A stretch of 64,000 nt of DNA. Origin: Methanocorpusculum labreanum Z (lineage in GTDB: Archaea > Halobacteriota > Methanomicrobia > Methanomicrobiales > Methanocorpusculaceae). The notes beneath the pieces were generated by a model. The model was given only the letters and a program-made list of their open reading frames with translations. It was not told the DNA's origin and searched no databases. Made by a program: the position numbers and the translations under genes. Where the stretch lies: positions 883,921 through 947,920 of the forward strand of contig NC_008942.1 in NCBI RefSeq assembly GCF_000015765.1, given 5' to 3'. This document shows positions 49,268 through 59,077 of this stretch, piece after piece. Positions within the stretch are counted from its first letter, which is position 1. Each line of letters begins with the position of its first letter.

Positions 49268-50830
49268 ATGCCCCCCTTCGATCTTGCCGACATTCCCCAT
49301 TCGCCGGGCTGCTATTTATACAAAAACAGCGAAGGGACGATTATCTACGTCGGCAAAGCAAAAGATCTGCGAAAACGCGTCTCTTCCTATTTTCAGAAAA
49401 AGGATCACGATCCAAAGACCCAAAAACTGGTGGCAGCGATCCGTTCGGTCGAGTATATTATCACGGCGACCGATGAAGAGGCATATCTTCTGGAAAATAC
49501 GCTCATAAAACATCACCTCCCGAAGTACAACATCGACCTCAAGGATGCAAAATCCTACGCGTACATCGAACTCACGAAAGAGCCGTATCCGCGTATCACC
49601 ATTGCGAGAAACACACGCGGGAACGGGCAGTTTTTCGGGCCATTCGTCTCGGCAAAGGAGCGGGACTATGTGCTTTCGGTCGTGAAAAAAACCTTCAGAC
49701 TCAGGTCCTGTAAAAATATGCCGAAGAACCGTCCGTGCCTTCGATATCATATAGGAAACTGCACAGGGCCCTGCGGGGCACACGTCTCCGTCGATGAATA
49801 CGCAAAACAGTGTTCATACGCTGCAGAAGTGCTGAAAGGGAGCACAAAAGAGATCACTGCCAAACTCGAAGAGGAGATGGCTGAGTATTCAAAGGACATG
49901 GAGTTCGAGGCGGCCCTTCTCTGCCGGGACATGATCACCGCGGTCGAAAATCTCTCTTCGCGTCAGTATGTTGCCAGAAAAACCGATCATGACGAGGATG
50001 TCATCGCCTACCGTGTTGTTGACGGAACGGTGTATCTGATGGTTTTCCATGTCTACAAAGGAACGCTCGGCGGCAGGGACGAGTTCATTTTCGATGCCTC
50101 CGACGGATTTTTCGAAGAGTTCGTCGCCAGATATTACACCGATGAAAATCCGGCTCCAAAAGAAATAATCGTCGAGGAGGAGCTGGACGAAGCACTCGCC
50201 GCGTATCTTGGAACTCTTGCAGGACATGTTGTCAAAATCACCGTCCCGAAACAGGGAGCCAAGAAGAAACTGCTCGAACTTGCGGGAAAAAATATCGAGA
50301 CGGTACACTTCGGTGATGAAATAAAGGTCATGGAGCTGCAGGCGGCCCTTCATCTCAAGACCCCGCCGAACGTGATCGAGTGTTTCGATATCTCGCACCT
50401 TTCAGGGACCGATACGGTCGCCTCCATGGTCCAGTTTAGAGCCGGCAGACCGGATAAGAGAAACTACCGGCGGTTCAAAATCAAAACGGTCGACGGGATC
50501 GACGACTTCGCTTCGATGGCCGAGGTCGTCCACCGCAGATACAGCCGCCTGATCGAAGAGGAAAAACCTCTGCCCGATCTTATCGTGATCGACGGAGGGA
50601 AAGGGCAGCTCTCGTCAGCCAAGCGGATCATTGATGAACTGGATGCCGACATCCCGCTCATCTCGCTTGCGAAAGCGGAAGAAGAAGTATTCGTATCGGG
50701 AGTACCTTTCCCGCTGCCGTTCGGCAAAAAAACGAAGGCAAACATGTACCTTCAGGAGATACGGGACGAGGCCCACAGATTTGCTGTTACGTATAACCGG
50801 CTGCTTCGGAAAAAGCGGCTGGTAAAATAA
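49268..50830 (+). CDS. uvrC: Excinuclease ABC subunit C, short form
   Basis: 520 residues. GIY-YIG nuclease domain (SPGCYLYKNSEGTIIYVGKA), UVR domain (about 200-235) that binds UvrB, and the RNase-H-like nuclease (IECFDISHLSGTDTVASMVQ and LPDLIVIDGGKGQLSSAKRI). It stops right after RDEAHRFAVTYNRLLRKKRL, so the C-terminal helix-hairpin-helix pair found in bacterial UvrC (about 600 residues) is missing. The short form is probably normal for this lineage. It makes both incisions around a lesion with UvrB. Confidence 0.95.
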   Translation: MPPFDLADIPHSPGCYLYKNSEGTIIYVGKAKDLRKRVSSYFQKKDHDPKTQKLVAAIRSVEYIITATDEEAYLLENTLIKHHLPKYNIDLKDAKSYAYIELTKEPYPRITIARNTRGNGQFFGPFVSAKERDYVLSVVKKTFRLRSCKNMPKNRPCLRYHIGNCTGPCGAHVSVDEYAKQCSYAAEVLKGSTKEITAKLEEEMAEYSKDMEFEAALLCRDMITAVENLSSRQYVARKTDHDEDVIAYRVVDGTVYLMVFHVYKGTLGGRDEFIFDASDGFFEEFVARYYTDENPAPKEIIVEEELDEALAAYLGTLAGHVVKITVPKQGAKKKLLELAGKNIETVHFGDEIKVMELQAALHLKTPPNVIECFDISHLSGTDTVASMVQFRAGRPDKRNYRRFKIKTVDGIDDFASMAEVVHRRYSRLIEEEKPLPDLIVIDGGKGQLSSAKRIIDELDADIPLISLAKAEEEVFVSGVPFPLPFGKKTKANMYLQEIRDEAHRFAVTYNRLLRKKRLVK

Positions 50831-50833
50831 TAT

Positions 50834-51511
50834 TCACGCCTTTTTTACCCAGGTCAGCAGGACGCCGTCATCGATCCGCTCGATATCTTTGAGCGTGAGA
50901 CGGGTGAAATCGTCAGGATCCGTGAAGCCCTGTCCGTCGGCAAAGGTCGGAGCATCTTTCCCGCCGATGATCAGCGCTCCGATGTATATGCGTATTTCAT
51001 CAAAGAGACCGCTGCTCATAAAGGACCAGAGAAGGGTCGACCCCCCCTCGACCATGAGTTTTTCGACGCCGAGTTTTGAGAGTTCGTCCAAAACGATTTC
51101 CAGATCGACAGAGTCGCGGCCGGCAGAGATCACGGTCGCTTTTTCTCTCAGAGCATCGCACTTTTCCTTTTGCGCCTTTTCAGAGACGAAAATCACCACG
51201 CGGCCAAGTCCTTTTTTGAACATATCGCCGTCAGCGGGCATTTTTGCCGTGCTGTCGATAACGACCCGCATCGGATGCGGATCCTTGCCGTTTGCTTTTC
51301 GCATGCCGGCATGCTCCTCGCTTTTGAGGCGAAGAGAGGGATCGTCGGAGAGGACGGTTCCTATACCCACCATTATCGCGTCCGAATCGGCACGAAGACG
51401 GTCCACCCGCAAAAAGTCATCATGACCGGATATTTTGGTCTGTTTCCTTTCCCGGGTGGCGAGTTTCCCGTCAGCGCTCATGGCTGCGTTGATTATCACA
51501 TACGGACGCAT
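50834..51511 (-). CDS. Archaeal 2,5-diamino-6-ribosylamino-pyrimidinone phosphate reductase
   Basis: 225 residues of the RibD C-terminal/DHFR-like fold. PYVIINAAMSADGKLATRER, GIGTVLSDDPSLRL, MRVVIDSTAKMP and KLMVEGGSTLLWSFM are characteristic. It reduces the ribosylamino side chain in archaeal riboflavin (and hence F420 and FAD) synthesis. GTTTATAAAAAG at about 51585-51596 on its strand is a plausible TATA box, placing it as a separate transcript. It converges on uvrC with three bases between the stops. Confidence 0.9.
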   Translation of the reverse strand: MRPYVIINAAMSADGKLATRERKQTKISGHDDFLRVDRLRADSDAIMVGIGTVLSDDPSLRLKSEEHAGMRKANGKDPHPMRVVIDSTAKMPADGDMFKKGLGRVVIFVSEKAQKEKCDALREKATVISAGRDSVDLEIVLDELSKLGVEKLMVEGGSTLLWSFMSSGLFDEIRIYIGALIIGGKDAPTFADGQGFTDPDDFTRLTLKDIERIDDGVLLTWVKKA

Positions 51512-51574
51512 ACAGTTACCTTACAGACACGCAGACGTAGACGGATCATTGAAAAGAGAATAGATCGTAACGTC

Positions 51575-51907
51575 TTAGATCTTTTTATAAACGTTTACAC
51601 CAACGCGGACATCGGGGTGCTTGCGGTCAATGGGTTTGTTTCCCATGCTTGATCCAATGATAATGGTCTTGCCTGAGGATGAGGGTCCGACTTCCTGGGA
51701 AAGATCGACCGTAATTGTAAGAATATCTCCATCAACTGACGTTTTCACATTTTTCATATCTGATAATGTGCATGATGAAGAGATAAATGTTGTGGGATTT
51801 TTATCGGAAAATTGGTGTTTTTTGGCTGAGTGTACTGAGTGGGGAGGGAAAGCGGAGGATAAAACCCATAAATATAATGATGCGAAAACACCAATGAGTA
51901 TAACCAT
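51575..51907 (-). CDS. Small membrane-anchored protein
   Basis: 110 residues: hydrophobic start VILIGVFASLYLWVLSSAF (one anchor), then a beta-rich outer domain with DILTITVDLSQEVGPSSSGK and HPDVRVGVNVYKK, a pattern I recognise from small archaeal anchored proteins of unknown function. The proposed ATG (51907-51905) overlaps the ATG of the divergent EF-Tu-like gene (51906-51908) in the shared CATG, which is unusual. The start could lie elsewhere, but the internal pattern supports a real gene. Confidence 0.55.
   Translation of the reverse strand: MVILIGVFASLYLWVLSSAFPPHSVHSAKKHQFSDKNPTTFISSSCTLSDMKNVKTSVDGDILTITVDLSQEVGPSSSGKTIIIGSSMGNKPIDRKHPDVRVGVNVYKKI
51866..51878 (+). promoter_or_regulatory. 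TATA box of the EF-Tu-like gene
   Basis: CATAAATATAATG centred about 33 bases before the ATG at 51906. Archaeal TATA boxes lie about 26 bases before the transcript start, so the mRNA would have only a few leader bases or none. Confidence 0.6.
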
Positions 51908-52871
51908 GCCGAACTTAACCGTCGCCGTTCTGGCTCCTAACGGATATGCCCGCGATCTCGGGAAAAAAGGAACCAGTACTGATATCACCTTCTACAATCT
52001 GAAAAAAGGTCACGATACCGTAACATTCCTGGAGCCTACCAGATATCCGGACAGACTCGCTCCGCTGTTCTATGTAGTTTCAATGGCCCATGAGGCGATC
52101 GTCGTTGTCTCGGAGATCACGCCGATGCTTGCCGAGTGGATCCTGATGCTGGACTGCGCAGGTGTCAAAAACGGAACGATCGTTCTCAAAAATTATATCC
52201 AGCCCAATCAGATCGCTCCTTTGACCAAAGGAACGGTGCTTGAATCCTACAAGATCATGGAAGAGGATTTCATCGGACTTTCAGCCGAACTTCTTGAACG
52301 GGCGGCAAACCAGCCCGATATCGAGCCGAAGGAAGGAGCAGTCGGATCGGTCCCGATCGATCACCACTTCAATGTGCGGGGTATTGGAACCGTCATCCTT
52401 GGATGCGTTGCGGACGGATGGATCAAAAAACACGACAAGATGCGGGTCGAGCCGCTGGGCAAAACCGCTCAGATCAGATCGGTCCAGAAGCATGACGACG
52501 ACTTCGCCTGGGCGTATGCCGGCGACCGTGTCGGCTGTGCCTTGAAAGATATCGATGCCGAGGAACTTGACAGAGGCTTCGTTCTTACTACCGACCCGAA
52601 AGTGACCAACTCCACGGCAGTCACCGGTGATGTACGTCTGGTAAAATACTGGCCGTCCGAGATCAAAGAGCAGATGGTCGTATCCGTTGGACACTGGATG
52701 CAGTTCTTATCTGCACGGATCACAAAAGTCGAGAACGGATCGGACTGGCATGCCCCGAAGCTGACGCTCGAGATGGAGACACCGCTTGTCTACAAACCGG
52801 GCGACACCGCAGTGATCCATTATCTGGACGGGGGTAAACTCCGGATCGTCGGGACGATCAAACTGCCCTGA
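51906..52871 (+). CDS. EF-Tu/SelB-like protein without a G1 motif
   Basis: 321 residues starting PNLTVAVLAPNGYARDLGKK. The N-terminal third has the position of a GTPase domain but lacks the GxxxxGKS/T P-loop (it reads APNGYARDLGKKGTSTDITF). Domain 2 (about 160-245, FNVRGIGTVILGCVADGWIK) and domain 3 are of the EF-Tu/SelB/IF-2 type. Methanogens carry a conserved family of such degenerate elongation-factor-like proteins whose role is unknown. It probably binds tRNA or a ribosome rather than hydrolysing GTP. Confidence 0.85.
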   Translation: MPNLTVAVLAPNGYARDLGKKGTSTDITFYNLKKGHDTVTFLEPTRYPDRLAPLFYVVSMAHEAIVVVSEITPMLAEWILMLDCAGVKNGTIVLKNYIQPNQIAPLTKGTVLESYKIMEEDFIGLSAELLERAANQPDIEPKEGAVGSVPIDHHFNVRGIGTVILGCVADGWIKKHDKMRVEPLGKTAQIRSVQKHDDDFAWAYAGDRVGCALKDIDAEELDRGFVLTTDPKVTNSTAVTGDVRLVKYWPSEIKEQMVVSVGHWMQFLSARITKVENGSDWHAPKLTLEMETPLVYKPGDTAVIHYLDGGKLRIVGTIKLP

Positions 52872-52883
52872 ATATTTTCTGAA

Positions 52884-52908
52884 TTTTTTTGAAAAAAATA
52901 ATTTTTTT
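52884..52908. terminator. Bidirectional T/A-run terminator
   Basis: T7, A7 and T7 in a row between two convergent genes, giving U-rich ends to transcripts from both sides. Archaeal termination needs little more than such T-runs. Confidence 0.65.
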
Positions 52909-52917
52909 GAACGCCGT

Positions 52918-53856
52918 TTAGAGAAGCACTGCACGGATACGATCCTCGAGCTTCCTCTTCAGATCCTTTTCATCCTGCCATAAAATGAGATTGTCGCGTT
53001 CCATATCGAAGTAGAGCCGATTTACCCGTTTCCCGTCTTTTTCCTCTTCAAACCACGCCTTTCTGCAGGTTTTGATTACTTCGCGCCCGAGTCCTTTAGC
53101 ATACCCAGCTTCATAATAGACACCGAGAGCATTATTGGTGAAGTCTGCGATAACAAAACGGCTGGTTTTGATGCCGGCAATGATTTTATCCGCAATGTTT
53201 TCCTTGTTTTCTGTTGTATCGACGATAGAGATGGAAAGACCAAACACATCGCACGCGGCCTTGACCCCCTTTTCATACACCGGTTTGAGATCGTCGGTGC
53301 ACTGCATGGCGACAAAGACAGTAGTGGACCGGGTATTGCCCGAAAGAAGAGATTCAGCGTATTTCATTCCCTCGATGGTGATAAAATACCCGCAGTCGTA
53401 TTCGCCGAAACGGGCCTGACGTTCCCGGAGATATCCGATATCGTTCAGCGTGGAGACCATAAGATTGAACTCGGCGGCATCTTCTGCATAGCCGACTGCA
53501 GGGGGATATTTGGCCAGTTTCGAGATATGGTTCTTGAATCCCGATCCCAGATCGTAAATCGACAGAATAAGTTTATCCAGTTTCTGCAGGGGAGTTTTTG
53601 GAATACGGGAATCGGAGAGTATAATGGGGAGGGTACCTGCATTGATCCGTATCGAATGGGATCTGCTGCGGGTTTCAAACAGATATCCGGCAAGAACCAC
53701 CTTATGTTCTTGGGCCAGAGGGATATCCTCATCTGCAAGTTCATAGGCAAAACAGAAATCACATTTGTATGTGGGAACATTACTCCCGGCTCTTGCATGT
53801 ATATAACAATGTTGTCCACATATAGGGCATTTCCCTTCTTCCATGATATTCTCCAT
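52918..53856 (-). CDS. Zinc-ribbon protein with nucleoside-2-deoxyribosyltransferase/TIR-like domain
   Basis: 312 residues. The N-terminal zinc ribbon is C10-P-I-C13 with C32-D-F-C35. A middle helical part has no match. The C-terminal domain (about 178-312) begins TTVFVAMQCTDDLKPVYEKG and continues VDTTENKENIADKIIAGIKT, SRFVIADFTNNALGVYYEAG. This is the fold of nucleoside 2-deoxyribosyltransferase-like and TIR-like proteins; the Glu in VYYEAG matches the catalytic position. Such domains occur in anti-phage NAD-degrading effectors, but also in metabolism. A second possible start is ATG 53844. Confidence 0.72.
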   Translation of the reverse strand: MENIMEEGKCPICGQHCYIHARAGSNVPTYKCDFCFAYELADEDIPLAQEHKVVLAGYLFETRSRSHSIRINAGTLPIILSDSRIPKTPLQKLDKLILSIYDLGSGFKNHISKLAKYPPAVGYAEDAAEFNLMVSTLNDIGYLRERQARFGEYDCGYFITIEGMKYAESLLSGNTRSTTVFVAMQCTDDLKPVYEKGVKAACDVFGLSISIVDTTENKENIADKIIAGIKTSRFVIADFTNNALGVYYEAGYAKGLGREVIKTCRKAWFEEEKDGKRVNRLYFDMERDNLILWQDEKDLKRKLEDRIRAVLL

Positions 53857-54212
53857 TCTATTACCGAAACGTTCGTTCCCGATAATATTTCATCCGAAGA
53901 TATGGGAAATTCATAGTAATATAACCGTTGAATTTGCTCCGATAGGAAAACAACCGATGATAATGTCCGTTTTCCATATAATTCGATAGCAAAACAGTTG
54001 ATTCAGCCGAAGTTTGGGTCTGTTTAACCCTTTTTTCCGGCAATATTCAGATATGACTATCCCTTTGTCAAAATAGGAAATAGAGACGAAATTGAAACAT
54101 TTCTTCCCCGACCTCGCATAATAATTGAGGAACAAACAACACGATTCGGCCATAGTAAATTACTTACAGTAACCAAAAAAGCAGGGGAAAAGATCCCCGT
54201 AAAAAGCAATAT
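53857..54212. other. AT-rich intergenic region
   Basis: No convincing gene; an 80-codon minus-strand frame (53911-54153) has no recognisable features. It should contain the promoter for the zinc-ribbon protein gene and the purH terminator. No repeat copy seen. Confidence 0.5.
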
Positions 54213-55706
54213 TTAATGTCTGAAGTGACGGACGCCGGTGAACACCATCGCGATACCGAGTTCATCGGCCTTTGCAAGCACTTCATCATCACGGATCGAG
54301 CCGCCGGGCTGGATGAGTGCCGTCGCTCCCGCGGCAGCCGCCACTTCCAGCGTGTCTGAAAACGGCAGGAAGGCATCGGAGGCAATCACGGTTCCCTGCA
54401 TCGTTCTGCCGAACTCGGCAGCTTTCTGAATGGCCAGTTTTGCTGAATCGACACGGTTCATCTGACCGACACCGATACCGACCGTCTCGGTTTTGTTCGC
54501 GTAGATGATGGCATTACTCTTTGCGTATTCAACCACCTTCCAGGCGAGTTTGAGTGCCTCGACCTCGTCCGGGGTTGGAGCACGCTTGGAAACGACCTTC
54601 CAGTCCTCGGTGTAGGCAGGGGTTCTCTGGACGAGAATACCGCCGTCGATCGTGCGGATCTCATCGGCAGGCTCAGCTGGCGGGAGAATTAAGAGACGCA
54701 TGTTCTCCTTTTTCTTCATCATCTCGCGTGCCTCGTCGCTGAACGACGGAGCGATCAGGACCTCGACGAAGGTTGAACAGATCTCCTTGGCGATATCGGT
54801 ATCGACAGGCGTGCTCATAGCTACGATGGAACCGTAAGCCGAGACTGGGTCGACATCCCGCGCCTTGATGTATGATTCGAGCTGGTTTTTCCCAAGAGCA
54901 ACCCCGCACGGATTGTTGTGTTTTACGATTACGGTCGCAAAACCCGGGAGTTCTCTGCAGAGACTGACCGCGGCGTGGACATCGAGGTAGTTGTTGTAGG
55001 ACATCTCTTTGCCCTGCAGAGCGACCTGACCGGCGATGCCGGATGTACCGTAGACGGCTGCTTTCTGGTGAGGGTTCTCTCCGTATCTGAGTTTTCTGCC
55101 GTTGCCAAACTGCATGGTGTAGACATCCGGGAACTCCTTGTCGATTCCATTGAGATAATTAGAGATCGCAGCATCGTATGCGGCTGTTCGAGTGAATGCC
55201 TTGGTCGCAAGACGAAGTTTCTGCTCTGAAGTGAAGCCGCCGGTTTTGATCGCTTCGATCGCCATAGGATAATCGGAAGGATCGGTCAAAACAGCAACAT
55301 CCTTGTAGTTCTTGGATGCCGCACGGATCATCGCCGGGCCGCCGATATCGATGAACTCGATGAGCTCCTCTAACGGGAGATTTTTCTTGGACATCTCCTC
55401 GAACGGATACAGATTGACGCAAAGGATGTCGATCGGTTCAATGAAGTGGGCCTTCATAACATCGTCATCGATGCCTCTGCGACCAAGAAGACCGCCGTGG
55501 ACCTTCGGGTGAAGGGTCTTTACACGCCCGTCCATCATCTCGGGAAACTGCGTGTATTCTGAAACGTCTTTTGCAGGAATGCCCGCTTCACGCAGAGCCT
55601 TTGCCGTTCCGCCTGAACTTAGGATTCCAATGTTTTTTGCAACCAGGGCACGGGCGAGATCAAGGATCCCGGTCTTGTCCCAGACTGACAGAAGTGCAAG
55701 AGTCAT
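54213..55706 (-). CDS. purH: Bifunctional AICAR formyltransferase / IMP cyclohydrolase
   Basis: 497 residues, full length. N-terminal IMP cyclohydrolase domain: [54 protein letters not shown]-terminal formyltransferase domain has [15 protein letters not shown] and the catalytic K-H in [12 protein letters not shown], ending [11 protein letters not shown] and [10 protein letters not shown]. Last two steps of purine synthesis, using formyl-tetrahydrofolate. Single gene with its own promoter region. Confidence 0.97.
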   Translation of the reverse strand: MTLALLSVWDKTGILDLARALVAKNIGILSSGGTAKALREAGIPAKDVSEYTQFPEMMDGRVKTLHPKVHGGLLGRRGIDDDVMKAHFIEPIDILCVNLYPFEEMSKKNLPLEELIEFIDIGGPAMIRAASKNYKDVAVLTDPSDYPMAIEAIKTGGFTSEQKLRLATKAFTRTAAYDAAISNYLNGIDKEFPDVYTMQFGNGRKLRYGENPHQKAAVYGTSGIAGQVALQGKEMSYNNYLDVHAAVSLCRELPGFATVIVKHNNPCGVALGKNQLESYIKARDVDPVSAYGSIVAMSTPVDTDIAKEICSTFVEVLIAPSFSDEAREMMKKKENMRLLILPPAEPADEIRTIDGGILVQRTPAYTEDWKVVSKRAPTPDEVEALKLAWKVVEYAKSNAIIYANKTETVGIGVGQMNRVDSAKLAIQKAAEFGRTMQGTVIASDAFLPFSDTLEVAAAAGATALIQPGGSIRDDEVLAKADELGIAMVFTGVRHFRH

Positions 55707-56036
55707 TATCTATTACTATGGACGCGAGGGTTAATTAAGGGTAGCACTTCCCCCTAAGAATGTGTGATAAACCTATCAAAAAATCAGTGAGAGAACCGGG
55801 GTCGATTCGGAGTATTCGGCCCTTGCAGAGAGCCCCGGTCCGGGGGTGTTTACATGTATATTGTGAGGGCAGGATTTCCGCTTCACGAGGGGAGCGTACG
55901 GGGAAACACTCGCTTCAGATGGAGTGAGGGTTTTTCCTTCTCGGGGCTGTGTGAAGATCCATCCTCACTTGGTCGCAAATCAAAGATTTGCTCCCCGCTT
56001 CGGGTGGAGTGAAGGGGACCTTCACTCAACCCTCGC
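55707..56036. other. Spacer with B-type hairpins after dnaJ
   Basis: Contains hairpins GCAAATC-aaa-GATTTGC (55975-55991) and GAGTGAAGG-gga-CCTTCACTC (56007-56027), the second ending ten bases from the dnaJ stop. Further imperfect GAGTGAGGG/CCCTCGC-like matches surround them. No gene. Confidence 0.6.
55975..56027 (-). repeat. Two B-type hairpins at the dnaJ 3' end
   Basis: The minus strand reads GAGTGAAGG-tcc-CCTTCACTC and GGAGCAAATC...TTGCGACC. The first has the same outer bases GAGTGAA/TTCACTC as the 17081-17102 hairpin but the inner two pairs are GG/CC instead of CC/GG. Confidence 0.8.
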
Positions 56037-57170
56037 TTACTTAAAGATCCCGCGCTTTTTGCTGCGGCCTTCCTTCTCATCATCCTTGGAAGATGAGGAA
56101 GAACCGGCATTTCCTTCGGCCTTGAGAAGCTTTTCATACAGCTCTCTTTCAGCCGAAGAGACCTTCTTTGGCGTGGCGATCACGATTCTGACCAGCAGAT
56201 TTCCATAGTTGCCGCGTCTTCGAACACCTTCGCCGGCGATCCTGAGACGGGTCCCGTAGGCGATTCCTGCCGGGACCTTGAGCATGACCTTCTTTCTGTC
56301 GATCGTCTCGATCTCCACCTCGCATCCGAGAACCGCCTGTGCCGGGGAAATCTCGTACTGCGTGATCAGATTGTCGTCCTCGCGGTCGAACTTCGGATTT
56401 GCCACGACATAGACTTCGATGTACAGATCGCCGTTTCTCGCTCCGTAATCTCCTGCCTCGCCGTATCCTTCCATGCGCAGACGCATGCCGCTGTCGATGC
56501 CTGCCGGAACATTCACCGTCACCTGACGGCGGACTTTGGTTCGTCCCGTTCCGTTGCATTTCTTACACGGCGTCTCGGGAATTTTTCCTCTGCCGCCGCA
56601 GGTCGGACAGGTCGACTGGGTGACCATCTGACCAAAGATGGAATTTTTCACCTGTTTGATCTGACCAGTGCCGCCGCATTTGCTGCATGTGGTGGTCTTT
56701 TTCGTTGCACTGCCGGTACCATCGCAGTCCGGACAGCTCTCCGTATGCATGACTTCGATCTCTTTTTGCGTTCCAAACACTGCCTCTTCGAGCGTGATCT
56801 GGATACGCATCAGCATATCGTCGCCTTCGCGCGGCCCGCTCTGTCTGCGTCCCCCTCCGCCGAAGAAATCGAAGATGTCTCCGAATCCCGAGAAGTCCGC
56901 ATTGAATCCTGCACCTCCTGCACCGGAATAGTTCCCTTTCGATGCATTCGTGAAATTATCATGTCCGAGCTGATCATACTGCCGGCGTTTCGTCTCATCA
57001 GAAAGAACGTCGTAGGCCTCGTTGATCGACTTGAACTTCTCCTCAGCCCCGGGATCCTTGCAGACATCCGGGTGATACTTCTTGGCGAGGTTTCGGTAAG
57101 CTTTTTTAATGTCTGTCTCCGTAGCATTACGGGGCAAACCTAAGACATCATAGTACGATTCCGAACCCAT
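56037..57170 (-). CDS. dnaJ: Chaperone DnaJ (Hsp40)
   Basis: 377 residues. J domain with HPD ([10 protein letters not shown]), a Gly/Phe-rich linker (about 75-110, [20 protein letters not shown]), four CxxCxGxG zinc repeats ([36 protein letters not shown]) and a C-terminal peptide-binding region. It stimulates DnaK ATPase and delivers unfolded proteins. Third gene of grpE-dnaK-dnaJ; 26 bases after dnaK with AAGGAGG-like sequence in the gap. Confidence 0.97.
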   Translation of the reverse strand: MGSESYYDVLGLPRNATETDIKKAYRNLAKKYHPDVCKDPGAEEKFKSINEAYDVLSDETKRRQYDQLGHDNFTNASKGNYSGAGGAGFNADFSGFGDIFDFFGGGGRRQSGPREGDDMLMRIQITLEEAVFGTQKEIEVMHTESCPDCDGTGSATKKTTTCSKCGGTGQIKQVKNSIFGQMVTQSTCPTCGGRGKIPETPCKKCNGTGRTKVRRQVTVNVPAGIDSGMRLRMEGYGEAGDYGARNGDLYIEVYVVANPKFDREDDNLITQYEISPAQAVLGCEVEIETIDRKKVMLKVPAGIAYGTRLRIAGEGVRRRGNYGNLLVRIVIATPKKVSSAERELYEKLLKAEGNAGSSSSSKDDEKEGRSKKRGIFK

Positions 57171-57196
57171 TTTCTACATTCCCAAAAAAAGGAGGT

Positions 57197-59062
57197 TTAG
57201 TCCTTTTTGACTTCGTAGTCTGCGTCTACGACATTGTCGTCGGTTTTGCAGGAGTCACAGTTGCCTTCACATCCGGAACCGGCCGCATTGCCTGCCGCCT
57301 GCTGTTCTTCCTGGATCTTCTGGTACATCTTGGAGGTCGCGGCGAAGACGACTTCCTGAAGGGCGTCCATCTTCTCTTTGATCTCTTCAGAGGCTGCATC
57401 CTCTTTTGCAAGGACTTCTTTGAGAGCAGCTGCGCCGGAGGAGATCTTTTCCTTGTCTTCGGCGTCGATCTTGTCTGCGGTCTCTTTGTCGTTCACGAGT
57501 TTTTCTGCAGCGTAGACGGCGTTGTCGGCGTTGTTGCGGAGTTCGATCTCTTCGCGGCGTTTCTTGTCCTCTTCCTCGAACTGTTTTGCGTCCTTGACCA
57601 TCTTTTCGATCTCGTCGTCCTTGAGGTCTTTTCTGCCGGTGATGGTCATCGACTGCTCGTGACCGGTTCCAAGATCCTTTGCGGAGACATGAACGATACC
57701 ATTTGCATCGATATCGAAGGTGACTTCGATCTGCGGCATGCCGCGGGGGGCCGACGGAATGCCGGTGAGCTGGAATCTGCCGAGGCTGAAGTTGTCGCGG
57801 GCGAACTGACGCTCTCCCTGGACAACATGGATCTCTACAGAGGTCTGGTTGTCTGCAGCGGTCGAGAAGATCTGACTCTTTCTGGTTGGGATGGTCGTGT
57901 TTCTCTCGATGAGTTTGGTGGCAATACCGCCGAGTGTCTCGATACCGAGAGTTAACGGGGTGACATCAAGAAGGACAACATCCTTTGCTTCGCCGGTGAG
58001 GACGGCTCCCTGAACGGCTGCACCGAGTGCGACACACTCGTCCGGGTTGAGGGTCTTGTCAGGCTCTTTACCGAGGAGGTTTCGAACCGTCTCAATGACG
58101 ACCGGAACACGGGTCGATCCGCCGACAAGGAGGACGTGGTTGATGTCGGAGGCGCTGAGGCCTGCATCCTTTAATGCCTGTTTGACGGGTTCGACGGTCT
58201 TCTGGACAAGGTCGCTGATGAGCTGCTCGAACTTTGCACGGGTCAGGTCGACATCAAGGTGTTTGGGTCCGTCGGAGGTCGCGGTGATGTACGGGAGGTT
58301 GATGTTTGCCTTCTGGAGGGAGGAAAGTTCGATCTTTGCTTTCTCTGCGGCATCCTTCAGTCTCTGGTGGGCTACCGGGTCCTTTCTCAGGTCGACGCCT
58401 TCCTTCTTCTTGAACTCGTCTGCAAGGAAATCGACGATGCGTGCATCGAAGTCGTCGCCGCCGAGACGGTTGTTACCTGCGGTCGATTTAACTTCGAAGA
58501 GTCCGTCGTCAAGGGTAAGGATGGAGACATCGAATGTTCCTCCGCCCAGATCGTATACAAGGACGGTGACTTCGTTTTCTTTGTCGAGACCGTATGCAAG
58601 CGCCGAGGCCGTCGGCTCGTTGATGATACGAAGGACTTCCAGCCCGGCGATCTTTCCTGCATCCTTGGTTGCCTGACGCTGGGCGTCGTTGAAGTAGGCA
58701 GGGACCGTGATGACGGCTTTGTCGACTTTTTCTCCAAGATATGCCTCTGCATCCATCTTGAGTTTCTGCAGGATCATTGCAGAGATCTCCTGAGGAGAGT
58801 ATTTCTTACCGTCGATCTCGGTCGGGTGGTCGGTACCCATGTACCGTTTGATCGAGCTTACAGTTCTCGTGGGGTTGATGATCGCCTGACGTTTTGCAAC
58901 GTTTCCAACAAGTCTTTCGCCTTCTTTGGAGAAGCCGACGACAGACGGGGTTGTTCTGAATCCTTCTGCGTTCGCGATGACGATCGGGCTTCCGCCTTCC
59001 ATAATCGCAAGGCAGGAGTTGGTGGTTCCAAGATCAATTCCGATTACTTTGTTTGATGCCAT
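57197..59062 (-). CDS. dnaK: Chaperone DnaK (Hsp70)
   Basis: 621 residues. Phosphate-binding motifs [33 protein letters not shown] and [12 protein letters not shown]; linker [17 protein letters not shown]; substrate domain and a lid ending in [14 protein letters not shown]. The [10 protein letters not shown] version and overall length are bacterial-like, as expected for a gene transferred into mesophilic archaea. An extra Cys-containing segment CEGNCDSC lies near the C-terminus. Middle gene of the operon. Confidence 0.98.
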   Translation of the reverse strand: MASNKVIGIDLGTTNSCLAIMEGGSPIVIANAEGFRTTPSVVGFSKEGERLVGNVAKRQAIINPTRTVSSIKRYMGTDHPTEIDGKKYSPQEISAMILQKLKMDAEAYLGEKVDKAVITVPAYFNDAQRQATKDAGKIAGLEVLRIINEPTASALAYGLDKENEVTVLVYDLGGGTFDVSILTLDDGLFEVKSTAGNNRLGGDDFDARIVDFLADEFKKKEGVDLRKDPVAHQRLKDAAEKAKIELSSLQKANINLPYITATSDGPKHLDVDLTRAKFEQLISDLVQKTVEPVKQALKDAGLSASDINHVLLVGGSTRVPVVIETVRNLLGKEPDKTLNPDECVALGAAVQGAVLTGEAKDVVLLDVTPLTLGIETLGGIATKLIERNTTIPTRKSQIFSTAADNQTSVEIHVVQGERQFARDNFSLGRFQLTGIPSAPRGMPQIEVTFDIDANGIVHVSAKDLGTGHEQSMTITGRKDLKDDEIEKMVKDAKQFEEEDKKRREEIELRNNADNAVYAAEKLVNDKETADKIDAEDKEKISSGAAALKEVLAKEDAASEEIKEKMDALQEVVFAATSKMYQKIQEEQQAAGNAAGSGCEGNCDSCKTDDNVVDADYEVKKD

Positions 59063-59077
59063 TTTTAGTACCTTTTA

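Noticed and set aside
53911-54153. 80-codon minus-strand frame before the zinc-ribbon gene
   Set aside because: No ribosome site, no recognisable pattern; composition matches AT-rich spacer.
58259-59056. 265-codon plus-strand frame opposite dnaK
   Set aside because: Antisense shadow of dnaK, whose motifs are complete; known artefact of GC-rich dnaK genes.
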